The translations under genes were made by a program, and so were the position numbers. A stretch of DNA of 64,000 nt, from the NCBI RefSeq assembly GCF_014648435.1, contig NZ_BMRC01000005.1:248001-312000 (forward strand), read 5' to 3'. Below are positions 8,048 to 15,710 of this stretch, one piece after another. A model generated the notes under the pieces. The model searched no databases. It worked only from the letters and a program-made list of their open reading frames with translations, and was not told the DNA's origin. The stretch is from Nonomuraea spiralis. Lineage in GTDB: Bacteria > Actinomycetota > Actinomycetes > Streptosporangiales > Streptosporangiaceae. The number at the start of each line of letters is the position of its first letter. Position 1 is the first letter of the stretch.

Positions 8048-8206
8048 TCAGCGGGCCCTGTCCGCGAGTTCGGCGTCGACGAAGGCGTACAGCTCGTCGA
8101 TCCGTCCGGTGTGGTCGCGCAGCCGGCGCACCACCGCCAGGGTCAGGGTCAGGTTCAGCACGCACAGCGCGCAGGCGAAGGCCACGAGAGCGATCGCGTA
8201 CGGCAC
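8048..8206 (-). CDS. Short membrane protein, truncated copy of the thioredoxin-like gene's anchor
   Basis: This 52-residue product starts at a GTG with GGAGGTG upstream, the same context as the thioredoxin-like gene. Its sequence VPYAIALVAFACALCVLNL then LTLAVVRRLRDHTGRIDELY aligns with the start of that protein (VPYVIAVAALIGVLCMMDL, LTLGVVRRLKEHDKLIEVLY) and stops before the thioredoxin domain. So the region is a duplicated peptide-plus-anchor module, with the second anchor lacking its catalytic domain. It may be a remnant, or a small anchor or partner protein in its own right; the intact ribosome-binding site argues that it is still translated. Confidence 0.7.
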   Translation of the reverse strand: MPYAIALVAFACALCVLNLTLTLAVVRRLRDHTGRIDELYAFVDAELADRAR

Positions 8207-8273
8207 GGCCCACCTCCGGGTGCGGGGTGCCCGGCCGTCGACCCGGGCACGGGAACCACCGGCGTCGGCGCCA

Positions 8274-8441
8274 CTACTGGCAGCGGCCGCAGTAGCGGCG
8301 GCCATTGGGGTAGTAGCAGCAGTACCGGGCCTGCGTCGGATTGGGACACGACGTCTCCCAGTCGCAGTCGGTGGCGCGGGCGACAGTGTGCGGGGCGACC
8401 TTCTCCAGGAGCCGGTCGGCCCATCGGGTCATGGCGCGCAT
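8274..8441 (-). CDS. Cys-rich peptide B (55 aa), paralogue of peptide A
   Basis: The 55-residue product shares TRWADRLLEKVAPHTVA with peptide A and keeps an Ala-Arg-Ala stretch just before TDC. The core of 32 residues has six cysteines and ends in CCYYPNGRRYCGRC, matching CCSYPNGTYRCGIC of peptide A. Nucleotide identity in the first part is also very high, so the pair arose by recent duplication while the cores diverged. The start at 8441 is supported by AGGAGG about 5 bp upstream. It is the first gene of the minus-strand cassette and lies just after SARP-like direct repeats and a candidate -10. Confidence 0.8.
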   Translation of the reverse strand: MRAMTRWADRLLEKVAPHTVARATDCDWETSCPNPTQARYCCYYPNGRRYCGRCQ

Positions 8442-8476
8442 GAGACCTCCTTTCGGATGTACGGATGGTCGCTCGC

Positions 8477-8520
8477 AGCATGCGCCGCCCGTCTCAGCGA
8501 AGTCTCAGCGGTTTCTCAAC
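8477..8520 (-). promoter_or_regulatory. Candidate SARP-controlled promoter of the peptide cassette
   Basis: Reading the minus strand, GTTGAGAA (8520-8513), GCTGAGAC (8509-8502) and GCTGAGAC (8498-8491) repeat with an 11-bp period. Eight bases later comes CATGCT (8482-8477), a plausible -10. Direct repeats of 11-bp period located 8 bp before the -10 are the known layout of SARP targets such as those of ActII-ORF4 and DnrI. The repeats overlap the stop of the upstream SARP gene. Confidence 0.65.
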
Positions 8521-11204
8521 GCTCTGGCCTGCTCCCTGACCTCCTCCGCGCGGGCGTCGCCGAGCTCGTCGAACCACTCCGCCGCGCGCTTCCACGCGTC
8601 GAGCGCCGCCTCCGCCTCCCCGGCCAGCGCGTGCGTCTCGCCCAGCCTGACCAGCGTCTCCGCCGCCGGATACAGGTCGTCGCAGCCCCGCAGCAGCTCC
8701 GCGGCGCGTTCGTAGCAGGCCACCGCCTCGGCGTGGTGGCCCATGGCATCAAGTACGTAGGCGACGCTGTCCCAGGCGTGCCCCTCGCCCTGCGGGTATC
8801 CGAACTCGGCCAGCAGGCGCTGCGCCCGGCGGCAGTCGGCCAGCGCCTGCTCGTACTCGCCGCGCTGGGCGCGCCACCAGCCCGCGTTGTTCAGTGCCCG
8901 CGCCTCGCCGACGACGTCGCCGCCCTGCCTGAACAGCTCCATCGCCCGTACGGCGTGTTCCAGCTCCCGGCCCGGCCTGATCCGGCTCAGCGGGACGGTC
9001 AGCCCCAGGTGGACGTGCGCCTCAAGGGCCGGCTCGGTGAACCGGCGATGCAGCTCCAGCGCCCGCTCGAAGTGCGCCACCGCCTCCCGGTCGTGTCCCA
9101 GCTTGACGTGGGCGCGGGCCGTGGCGTTGTGGCAGCGCGCCGCGGCCAGCCCATCGTCGAGGCGCTCGGCCGCCGACAGCGCCACCGCCTGGACGTTGAG
9201 GATCTCGGCCCACGGGCCGCGCCGCTGCATGAACTCCGAGAACGCCCAGGCGAGCTGCCAGGTGTGCCGGTTCAGCCCGGCGCCGGTGGCCTCGGCGAGC
9301 AGCGCGGGCAGGGGCGGCGACTCCGCGGCGAACCAGCGCAGCGCCTGCGTCGCGCCGGCGAAGCGCTGCACCACGACGCCCGTGACCGGTGGTGGCGGGT
9401 GCAGCCGCTCCCGATGGGGATAGCAGGCGTCGCTCGCGGACAGGGCGGTGTGCACGTAGTGGTCGAGGAGGCGGCGCGTCGCCTCCTGGCGTACCTCCTG
9501 GTCGTCGGCCGCGCGGCCCTGCTCGGCCGCGTAGACGCGGAGCAGGTCGTGCAGGCGTACGCGGCCCTCCGCGCGCAGCTCGACCAGGTTCGCGTGGTCG
9601 AGCCGGTCGACCGTCTCCCGCGCGCGGTCGACCGGCAGCCCGGCCAGGCTCGCCACGGCCGCGAGCGACAGGTGCGCGCCCGATTCGCGGCCGAGCAGCC
9701 GGAAGAGGCGGGCGGCCGGTTCCGGCAGGTCGTGGTAGGAGCGGCCGAGCGCCCGGCGCAGGTCGATGGCCGGATCGGCGTGGACGAACGGCTCCAGCCC
9801 CGGACGCGCCAGATCGGCGGCGGTATCGGCCAGGGACAGCTCCGTCCTGCGTGACAGGCGGGCCGCGACGATCGCCAGCGCCAGCGGCAGGCGGCCGCAC
9901 CGGCGCACGATCTGCCCGGCGGCCTCGGGCTCGGCCGACAGGCGTGCCGTGCCCAGCCGCGCCGACAGCAGCCCGCGGGCGTCGCCGTCCGGCAGGACGT
10001 CGAGGCGCAGCAGTGACGCGCCCGAGGTCACCGACAGGCCGGACAGGTCGGAGCGGGTGGTGATCAGCGTCAGACAGCCGGGCGCGCCGGCCAGCAGGGG
10101 ACGGACCTGGGCCGCGTCGCGGGCGCCGTCCAGGACGACCAGGACCCGGCGGCCGGACAACACGCTGCGGAACAGCCCGATCTGCGCGTCGAGGCTCGCG
10201 GGCACCCGCCCCTCCGGCACGCCGAGCGAGCCGAGGAAGCGGGGCAGCACCGCGGCGGCGTCACTCGCGTCGAGGTCGGCGTGCAGCTGGCCGTCGGGGT
10301 AGTGCTCGCGGTGCAGGTGCGCCCAGCGCAGGGCCAGCGACGACTTGCCCACCCCCGGAGGGCCGTGGATCACGCGTACGGGAGCCCGCTCGCCGTCCAG
10401 CCGTTCCAGCTCGGCGGCCCGGCCGACGAAGCAGTCCAGGTCGAGCGGGAGCTGGGCGGGCGCCAGGGGCTTGGCGGCGCGGACGCCCTGATCGGGATGC
10501 AGCAGCCGCTGGTGGACGCGGTGCAGCTCGGGCCCAGGATCGACGCCCAGTTCCTCGGCCAGCAGGGCGCGTACGTCCGCGAAGCGGGTCAGCGCCTCGG
10601 CGGTCCTGCCCCACTCGTGCAGCGCCTCGATCAGCGCGGCCGCCACCGGCTCGTCCAGCGGGTACTCCTCGGCCAGCGGCGACAGCGCCGCCACCGCCGG
10701 TCCCGGATCGGCGCGGGTCACGGCGCGCGCCCAGCGCAGGCAGACCTCCTTGTGCTCGTCACGGAGAGCGCGGCGCGCCCGCTCGGCCCATTCGCCCGGC
10801 AGCCCCATGAGCGGCTCGCCGCGCCACAGCCCGAGCGCCTCGCCCAACGGCGCCTCCGGCTCGGGCACGGCCGCCGCCCGCTCGGCCAGGCCGCGGAACA
10901 GGACGAGGTCCACCGCCGTCTCGTCCACGTCGAGCAGGTAGCCGCCGAGCCGGCGCAGCACGTCGCCGTCGTCGCCCAGCACGTCGTGGCGGAGCTGCGT
11001 GATGATCGTGTAGAGGGTCTTCCTGGCGCCGTCGGGCACCTGCTCGCCCCAGATCCTCTCCTGCAGCGTCTCGACCGGTACGACCCGGCCGACCTCCCAG
11101 GCCAGAGCGGCCAGCGCGAGCGCGACCTGCGGGGGCCGTACCTGGCGGATCCGTGCCTCGCGTTCCAGTTCCACCGGCCCAAGCAACCGAATCAGCATGA
11201 TCAT
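8505..11204 (-). CDS. AfsR/SARP-family regulator with NB-ARC ATPase and TPR domains
   Basis: The 899-residue protein has a winged-helix OmpR-like DNA-binding domain (about 1-95), a bacterial transcriptional activation domain (about 97-245), an NB-ARC ATPase with GPPGVGKSS at about residue 286, and TPR repeats in the last third. It is transcribed in the same direction as the peptide cassette and ends 63 bp before peptide B. SARP-like repeats are found both there and in the divergent mauE promoter, so it is the likely cassette activator. The start MIMLIRLLG is the usual SARP beginning; either of two nearby Met codons could serve. Confidence 0.9.
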   Translation of the reverse strand: MIMLIRLLGPVELEREARIRQVRPPQVALALAALAWEVGRVVPVETLQERIWGEQVPDGARKTLYTIITQLRHDVLGDDGDVLRRLGGYLLDVDETAVDLVLFRGLAERAAAVPEPEAPLGEALGLWRGEPLMGLPGEWAERARRALRDEHKEVCLRWARAVTRADPGPAVAALSPLAEEYPLDEPVAAALIEALHEWGRTAEALTRFADVRALLAEELGVDPGPELHRVHQRLLHPDQGVRAAKPLAPAQLPLDLDCFVGRAAELERLDGERAPVRVIHGPPGVGKSSLALRWAHLHREHYPDGQLHADLDASDAAAVLPRFLGSLGVPEGRVPASLDAQIGLFRSVLSGRRVLVVLDGARDAAQVRPLLAGAPGCLTLITTRSDLSGLSVTSGASLLRLDVLPDGDARGLLSARLGTARLSAEPEAAGQIVRRCGRLPLALAIVAARLSRRTELSLADTAADLARPGLEPFVHADPAIDLRRALGRSYHDLPEPAARLFRLLGRESGAHLSLAAVASLAGLPVDRARETVDRLDHANLVELRAEGRVRLHDLLRVYAAEQGRAADDQEVRQEATRRLLDHYVHTALSASDACYPHRERLHPPPPVTGVVVQRFAGATQALRWFAAESPPLPALLAEATGAGLNRHTWQLAWAFSEFMQRRGPWAEILNVQAVALSAAERLDDGLAAARCHNATARAHVKLGHDREAVAHFERALELHRRFTEPALEAHVHLGLTVPLSRIRPGRELEHAVRAMELFRQGGDVVGEARALNNAGWWRAQRGEYEQALADCRRAQRLLAEFGYPQGEGHAWDSVAYVLDAMGHHAEAVACYERAAELLRGCDDLYPAAETLVRLGETHALAGEAEAALDAWKRAAEWFDELGDARAEEVREQARALRNR

Positions 11205-11235
11205 TCGAGCCTAGCCGCGCAGTCATGGAGTCGGC

Positions 11236-11268
11236 GTTGAGAAATCGTTAAGACGGCCGGCGCACAAT
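11236..11268 (+). promoter_or_regulatory. Candidate SARP-controlled promoter of the MauE-like gene
   Basis: GTTGAGAA (11236-11243) and GTTAAGAC (11247-11254) repeat with an 11-bp period; a weaker unit ATGGAGTC starts 11 bp earlier at 11225. Eight bases after the last unit comes CACAAT (11263-11268), a plausible -10, and the ATG follows 7 bp later, so the transcript may be nearly leaderless. Confidence 0.65.
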
Positions 11269-11275
11269 CTCGATC

Positions 11276-11788
11276 ATGGGCTACGTCGAGGTGGGATGCC
11301 GCGTACTGCTGGTCACCGTCTTCGCGCTCGCGCTGTGGAGCAAGATCTCCGGACGTGAGCCGTGGACGCGGTTCGTCAGGTCGGTCAGGGACATGACGCC
11401 GTGGCGCTCGACCGCCGTCCCGGTCGCCGTCGCCGCGGGGGAGGCCGCGGTGATCGTGCTGGTGGCGACGCCCCTCCGGTGGGCGGGGGTGCTGGGGTTC
11501 GCGCTGGCGGCGGCGCTGCTCGGCTGCTTCACGGTCGCCACCGCCCTCGTCGTACGGCGGGGCGCGGCCGTACCCTGCCGCTGCTTCGGCGGCGCCTCGG
11601 AGACGCCCATGGGGTGGACGCACGTCATCCGCGACCTCGTCCTCACGGCGCTGGCCGTACTCGGCCTCGCGGCGTCGACGTCCTTCGGCATCGCCGACGT
11701 GGGGATGGCGTTGATCGCGGGGGTCGCCGGCGCGGCGCTCGGCCTGGTGATCACCCGTACGGACGATCTCGCCTCGCTGCTCCGGTAG
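11276..11788 (+). CDS. MauE/DoxX-like redox-associated membrane protein
   Basis: The 170-residue protein has four to five membrane helices and the motif PCRCFGG (C101, C103), with another cysteine at C84. This is the pattern of MauE-like proteins, which act with MauD-type thioredoxin proteins in disulfide formation of exported Cys-rich substrates, in a DsbB/VKOR-like way. It is divergent from the SARP gene and carries the same type of direct repeats in its promoter as the peptide cassette. No methylamine dehydrogenase subunit is encoded here, so its job is probably to drive oxidation of the anchored thioredoxin-like protein or the peptides. Confidence 0.85.
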   Translation: MGYVEVGCRVLLVTVFALALWSKISGREPWTRFVRSVRDMTPWRSTAVPVAVAAGEAAVIVLVATPLRWAGVLGFALAAALLGCFTVATALVVRRGAAVPCRCFGGASETPMGWTHVIRDLVLTALAVLGLAASTSFGIADVGMALIAGVAGAALGLVITRTDDLASLLR

Positions 11789-11868
11789 CGGATGTCGTGA
11801 CTTCTGTCATCTCCCACCCATGATTCCGGCATCTAACCCGAACCCCTCACCTCCGACAAGATCGAAGC

Positions 11869-12051
11869 ATGACGAAGAACACGAAGAACGCCACCCCGAA
11901 CTGGATCGCCGGCCTGGCCGCGGGCGTCGCGCTGGGCATGGGGCTCGGCGTCACCCTCCACAACCTCCTCCTGGGCCTCGCGATGTCGCTCTGCCTCGGC
12001 GTGGCCCTGGCCTACGCGCTCCCCGCCAAGGACACGCAGGACCAGCAGTGA
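11869..12051 (+). CDS. Small membrane protein (60 aa)
   Basis: The 60-residue product has a polar N-terminus (MTKNTKNATPNW), two hydrophobic Gly/Leu-rich segments (IAGLAAGVALGMGLGVTL and LLLGLAMSLCLGVALAYAL) and a polar tail. It lies 80 bp after the MauE-like gene in the same direction and before a hairpin, so it may belong to the same unit. I do not recognise a family; small size leaves some doubt. Confidence 0.55.
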   Translation: MTKNTKNATPNWIAGLAAGVALGMGLGVTLHNLLLGLAMSLCLGVALAYALPAKDTQDQQ

Positions 12052-12102
12052 ACGATCCCCGCACCGGGAAGGCCGTCTCGGCCAGGTGACGCCACGAGCG
12101 AC

Positions 12103-12127
12103 GGGCCCCGCGACCACGCGAGGGCCC
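12103..12127 (+). terminator. Hairpin after the MauE-like/small-membrane-protein unit
   Basis: GGGCCC (12103-12108) pairs with GGGCCC (12122-12127), extended by CGCG/CGCG with one bulged A. A pyrimidine-rich stretch follows. Confidence 0.5.
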
Positions 12128-12182
12128 TTCCGCTTTCCCCGGAGCCCACCCTGTACCAGTGAGAAGTGGTTGCGGCCGGCCG

Positions 12183-12220
12183 CCATCAATCAGAAAAGAA
12201 AAAATCAAATGAATTGATGG
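12183..12220. repeat. Inverted repeat in an AT-rich intergenic island
   Basis: CCATCAAT (12183-12190) and ATTGATGG (12213-12220) flank an A-rich stretch, striking in this GC-rich context. A second imperfect palindrome, GATAACAT-CGT-ATGTTGTC, is at 12360-12378. The whole stretch 12128-12710 shows no credible gene. It may hold the upstream control of the secreted beta-helix gene. Confidence 0.45.
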
Positions 12221-12618
12221 CACCTCCTTTCGGCGACATCCACTCCATCCGATCGTGTGCTGAGAAAAGCGCTGTTACCGATCCATGAGTGCCTGAGTTG
12301 TCGCCCGTGATTCACCGGCGACGAGAGCTCCCTGAAGAAGATTTCGGGGAACCTTAGCCGATAACATCGTATGTTGTCAGCCGGATGATGAAGACCAACA
12401 GGGCGATGCCTCCTAGCTGCGACGACCTGTCCCAGCGACCGGCCTGCCGGGCCGGACGCCCGGCCGTACGGCCGCCGGGCCCCGCTCTCGAACCGGACCG
12501 AGGGGAATCGAAGCACACCCTTCATCGGCCATTTACCCCTTCCTTGTGTGAAGTGATCATCATGGCTTAAGGTGTTCCGCGTCCGACGGACGGGCCGATA
12601 AGGCAAACAGCAAGGCGG

Positions 12619-12666
12619 GGCCGGACAAGGGCTTCGTCCTTCGTGTGTCACAGGCTCGGTCCGGCC
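12619..12666 (+). ncRNA. Possible structured 5' leader of the beta-helix gene
   Basis: GGCCGGAC (12619-12626) pairs perfectly with GTCCGGCC (12659-12666) around a loop containing a second small hairpin (AAGG...CCTT). It ends 44 bp before the ATG at 12711. I could not match it to a riboswitch class, so it may be a leader hairpin of unknown purpose. Confidence 0.3.
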
Positions 12667-12710
12667 GGAACGACTCGATTCATCGCCGAATACCACGGGG
12701 ACCCCCTCAT

Positions 12711-14144
12711 ATGTCACCTCAGCATTTATTCCGGCCACGCCGCTTCCTGGTCAACCGCCTGATCAGATGGGGCGGCGTCTCGGCCGCCGCGGCTCTCGTC
12801 ACCTCGATCCTGGTGACCGGGGCCGACACGCGGGACAGTCAGGCCGCCGTACGGGACGCCAGCAGGGTGGCGATGACCAGCGAGAACGCCGGCCTCGCCA
12901 CGCCGACCGCGTCGCCCAGGCCGACCCGCAAGCGCAGGCCCACCCACAGGCCGACCCACAGGCCCACCGCCACCCCGACCGTGAAGCCGACGAAGACGCC
13001 CACACCGTCGGCCACCCCCACCAGGACCCCGACGACCAAGCCCACCCCCACCAAGACGCCGACGACGAAACCCACCCCCACCAAGACCCCGACGTCCACT
13101 CCCACCGGCACGCCGACCGGGTCGCCCCCGCCGTCCGGCTCCCCCCTCGGGGCGCGGCCCAACGACGGTTCGGGGTATTGGCCGGACTTCTCCAACACCG
13201 GCTACTCCCGAACCCCCGCGAACGCCGGCGGCCTCGGGCTGGGCGCCTATCCCGGCAAGCTCGCCGACTACGCGGCCGGCATGAGCCCCGACAAGCCGTT
13301 GCGGGTCGAGTACCCGGACAACAGCGTCATCTCCTTCAAGCGCTTCACCGCCTCGAAGGTGTACATCTACGGCGACAATCTCACGTTCGTGGGCTGCCTG
13401 TTCGAGGGCACGAACCCCAACGACAACCTGGTGCAGATCTACTCCGACACCAACATCAAGTTCCTGTACTCGACGTTCAAGCCCAGCTCCTACTCCACGC
13501 CTCCCGGCAACGACGGCAAGGTGTCGTCCGCGCACGCCAAGCCGGGCACGCCGTTCGACAAGTCGTGGCAGCTCATGACGACGATGAAGGAAGCCGTCGC
13601 CGTGATGGACCACAACGACATCTGGGGCAACGCCGGACTGATCATGGTGACCGGATATCCGGGCCGGCCCTCGACGTGGACGAACAACTACATCCATGAC
13701 ATGGCCGACACCGCCCGCGACGTCTACCACCATGACGGCATCGGCCCGCAGAGCGAGGGCAACGGCGGTCACATGATCGTCAACCACAACACCCTGGCGT
13801 CCCTGGGCAACACCAACGGCCTGGCGCTCCAAGGCAAGGGCGTCTACCAGGACGTCTCCGTCACGAACAACTACATCTCCGGATGGGGTTACGCCCTGAG
13901 CATCGGCACGGCCGACAACGCCAAGGACATCACCGTCTCAGGAAACGTCTTCTCGGCCGAACTCGACCAGCTGCACGGCTTCCTGTACGGCGGCATCTGG
14001 GGCGGCAAGGCCCGCGGCTCGACATGGCGCAACAACCGCATCCAGGCGCGCACCGGCGACGGCAACCGCGGCTACACGCCCGCCGACAACGCCAAGTACC
14101 TGTGGCCGGCCGGCACCGCGAACGCCACCGACTTCACCGGCTGA
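12711..14144 (+). CDS. Secreted right-handed beta-helix protein with Pro/Thr-rich linker
   Basis: This 477-residue protein has a long signal peptide (Arg-rich start, hydrophobic VSAAAALVTSILVTGA, cut near SQAA), then a Pro/Thr/Lys linker of about 80 residues, then a domain from about 150 to the end with Asn-rich strands (VMDHNDIWGNAG, WTNNYIHDM, VNHNTLASL, VTNNYISGWG, SGNVFSAEL). Such repeating N-N-x-I units mark right-handed parallel beta-helix folds used by pectate-lyase-like and other polysaccharide-binding proteins. The start at 12711 is preferred to one 66 bp upstream because the signal peptide begins there. Catalytic residues are not obvious. It probably acts on or binds a cell-wall or plant polysaccharide. 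Confidence 0.82.
   Translation: MSPQHLFRPRRFLVNRLIRWGGVSAAAALVTSILVTGADTRDSQAAVRDASRVAMTSENAGLATPTASPRPTRKRRPTHRPTHRPTATPTVKPTKTPTPSATPTRTPTTKPTPTKTPTTKPTPTKTPTSTPTGTPTGSPPPSGSPLGARPNDGSGYWPDFSNTGYSRTPANAGGLGLGAYPGKLADYAAGMSPDKPLRVEYPDNSVISFKRFTASKVYIYGDNLTFVGCLFEGTNPNDNLVQIYSDTNIKFLYSTFKPSSYSTPPGNDGKVSSAHAKPGTPFDKSWQLMTTMKEAVAVMDHNDIWGNAGLIMVTGYPGRPSTWTNNYIHDMADTARDVYHHDGIGPQSEGNGGHMIVNHNTLASLGNTNGLALQGKGVYQDVSVTNNYISGWGYALSIGTADNAKDITVSGNVFSAELDQLHGFLYGGIWGGKARGSTWRNNRIQARTGDGNRGYTPADNAKYLWPAGTANATDFTG
12944..13120 (+). repeat. Low-complexity PT-rich coding repeats
   Basis: The linker of the beta-helix protein is coded by near-tandem units giving T-P-T-K-T-P-T and T-K-P-T-P-T-K-T. It is a probable flexible, possibly glycosylated spacer and a site prone to slippage. 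Confidence 0.75.
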
Positions 14145-14154
14145 CCCGCCTCGC

Positions 14155-14200
14155 GCCCGGCGCCCGCCCCTCGGCACCAGCCGGCGGCCCGGCGCCGGGC
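14155..14200. terminator. Hairpin between convergent genes
   Basis: GCCCGGCGCC (14155-14164) pairs perfectly with GGCGCCGGGC (14191-14200). It lies between the ends of the beta-helix gene and the convergent membrane-protein gene, so it can serve both strands. Confidence 0.6.
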
Positions 14201-14247
14201 CCGATCGCGGCACAGCGCGTCGTGGCCGTACGAAGGGGCGAGCGGGT

Positions 14248-14682
14248 TCACTTCTGGCCGGGGAAGGCTGCGCGCAGGGCGGCGCCGCGGGTGATGAAGG
14301 CGACGCCGGCCAGGGCCAGCGCGGACAGGCCCTGGAGCACGGCGTACCAGGCGGGGCAGAGGCCGGGGATCAGGTCGACGCCGATGATCGCGATCGGCAG
14401 GATCGTGGAGAGGGTACGCACCCGGTCGAAAGCCTTGTACGACCCCTCCGAAGCGCGGACGGTCATCCGGTGCAGCAGCGGGGCGACCGCGAGCAGGACG
14501 GCACCCCGGATCCACATGAACGCGCTCGCCTCCTGGCCGGTGAACGCCATCACCGCGACCACCCCGAGGACGACGGCCCCGACCACGCCGAAGAGCGTGA
14601 CGCACTTCTTCACGGTGGCAAAGGCGTCCTGGACGCGGGCGTCGCCGAGGTGGGCGGTCGTGGCGTCACCGATGTTCGTCAT
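14248..14682 (-). CDS. Four-helix membrane protein, unknown function
   Basis: The 144-residue product has a polar start (MTNIGDATTAHLGDARVQDAF) and four hydrophobic segments (VTLFGVVGAVVLGVVAVMAF, AFMWIRGAVLLAVAPLL, TLSTILPIAIIGVDLI, YAVLQGLSALALAGVAFI). A purine-rich AAAGGAGAC precedes the ATG. No motif points to a role. It is a stand-alone gene between a hairpin and a decayed regulator gene. Confidence 0.72.
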   Translation of the reverse strand: MTNIGDATTAHLGDARVQDAFATVKKCVTLFGVVGAVVLGVVAVMAFTGQEASAFMWIRGAVLLAVAPLLHRMTVRASEGSYKAFDRVRTLSTILPIAIIGVDLIPGLCPAWYAVLQGLSALALAGVAFITRGAALRAAFPGQK

Positions 14683-14808
14683 GATCTGTCTCCTTTAGGT
14701 CGTTGCGTGAACGATGCTAGGGAGCACCCGATCAGCCCGGTATGGGCTTGGCCGTACGGGCGGGTGGGGCCAGACCCACTCCTGTGGCCGGCATGAACGG
14801 GCCGTTCG

Positions 14809-15710
14809 TCATGGAGAGCGGAACGCTGTACGCGCCGCGTTCACCGCCGCCCGCGTGTCCAGCTCCCAGCCCTTCGTGTACGCCGCCGCGAACCCGTCCT
14901 CGCCCAGCGCGGCCCGACCCCGGCGGGTGAGCTCGCGTACCTGCGGATCGGTACGGTCGTGCGTGCCCCGCAGCCGCGCGGCGGCCCCGAGCAGGACGGC
15001 CGACTCCCGCTGCCGCCCGCGCGCTTCCGCGAGCGCGGCCGCGTTCACCGTCACCAGCGACAGGATCGGCAGCTCCCGGGTCGCCAGCGCGGCCGCGTAC
15101 GACTCCCGCAGCGCCTCCTCCGCGCCGGACGGATCGCCCAGCGCCAGCCGGAGCGTGGCGCGCGCCCCGGCGACCAGCGTCCGGGCGTGGTCGGAGGGGA
15201 ACGCGGTGTCGCCGCGCAGACCCCGTTCGGCGTCGCCGAGCAGGCCGGCGGCCCGGTCCAGGTCGCCGAGCCGCACCCGGACGTCCGCCTCCCGCGCGTC
15301 GACCAGGACCAGCAACTCCGCCGAGGACGCGCGCAGCGCCCGCTCCCGGGCCGAGTCGATCATCGCCAGAGCCCGGCCGGTGTCGCCGCGCCGGACGTGC
15401 ACGTCGATCCGGCGCAGGTCGCCGTAGAGCTGGTCGCCGAGGCTGAGCGAGCCGAACTCGCCCGCCGTCGTACGGGACTCGCGCAGGTCGGCCAGCGCGC
15501 CGTCGAGGTCGTCGTACCGCCGCAGCCGGGCGCGCATCGGCAGCACGGCGGCCCGCCCCCCCAGCGGTCACCGACCTGCCGGAAGCGGGCCAGGGCCGCC
15601 TCCACATGGCCGTGCGCCCGGTCGAGCGCGCCCGCGTTCTCGGCGATCTCGGCCTGGAACATGTGGGCCAGCCCGGACAACCACACGTCGGCACCGTCGC
15701 TGAGGCCGAG
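14809..15710 (-). pseudogene. 3' remnant of an AfsR/SARP or LuxR-type regulator (TPR part)
   Basis: The last about 245 codons (15546 to 14809) encode TPR-like helices ending as large SARP/AfsR regulators do (ALAEARGRQRESAVLLGAAARLRG, GRAALGEDGFAAAYTKGWEL). Upstream the same helical pattern continues in another frame (ALDRAHGHVEAALARFRQVGDRWG); the frame breaks at a run of seven C at 15556-15562, where one missing base would join the two. Beyond about 15700 the homology ends at the SGNH fragment, so DNA-binding and ATPase domains are missing. It is a truncated and frameshifted remnant. Confidence 0.75.

Noticed and set aside
7800..8441. Methylamine dehydrogenase light chain (MauA)
   Set aside because: The peptides are less than half the MauA size, lack its signal sequence and Trp-derived cofactor context, and no heavy-chain gene is present. 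Only the CC/CG.C spacing is alike.
4937..11788. Lanthipeptide, lasso or thiopeptide cluster
   Set aside because: No LanB/C/M, cyclodehydratase, radical-SAM or lasso B/C protein is encoded, so only disulfide-type maturation is supported.
12560..12710. c-di-AMP (ydaO) or c-di-GMP riboswitch
   Set aside because: Short resemblances such as ACGGGGACC and GGCAAAC occur, but the conserved GGGGUGAAUC or GACGCAAAGCC blocks are missing.
12205..12738. Minus-strand 177-codon frame in the AT-rich gap
   Set aside because: No recognisable domain, mixed base use and overlap with the beta-helix gene start; probably non-coding.
12944..13120. CRISPR-like or minisatellite array
   Set aside because: The repeats are irregular, in frame and encode a PT-rich linker.
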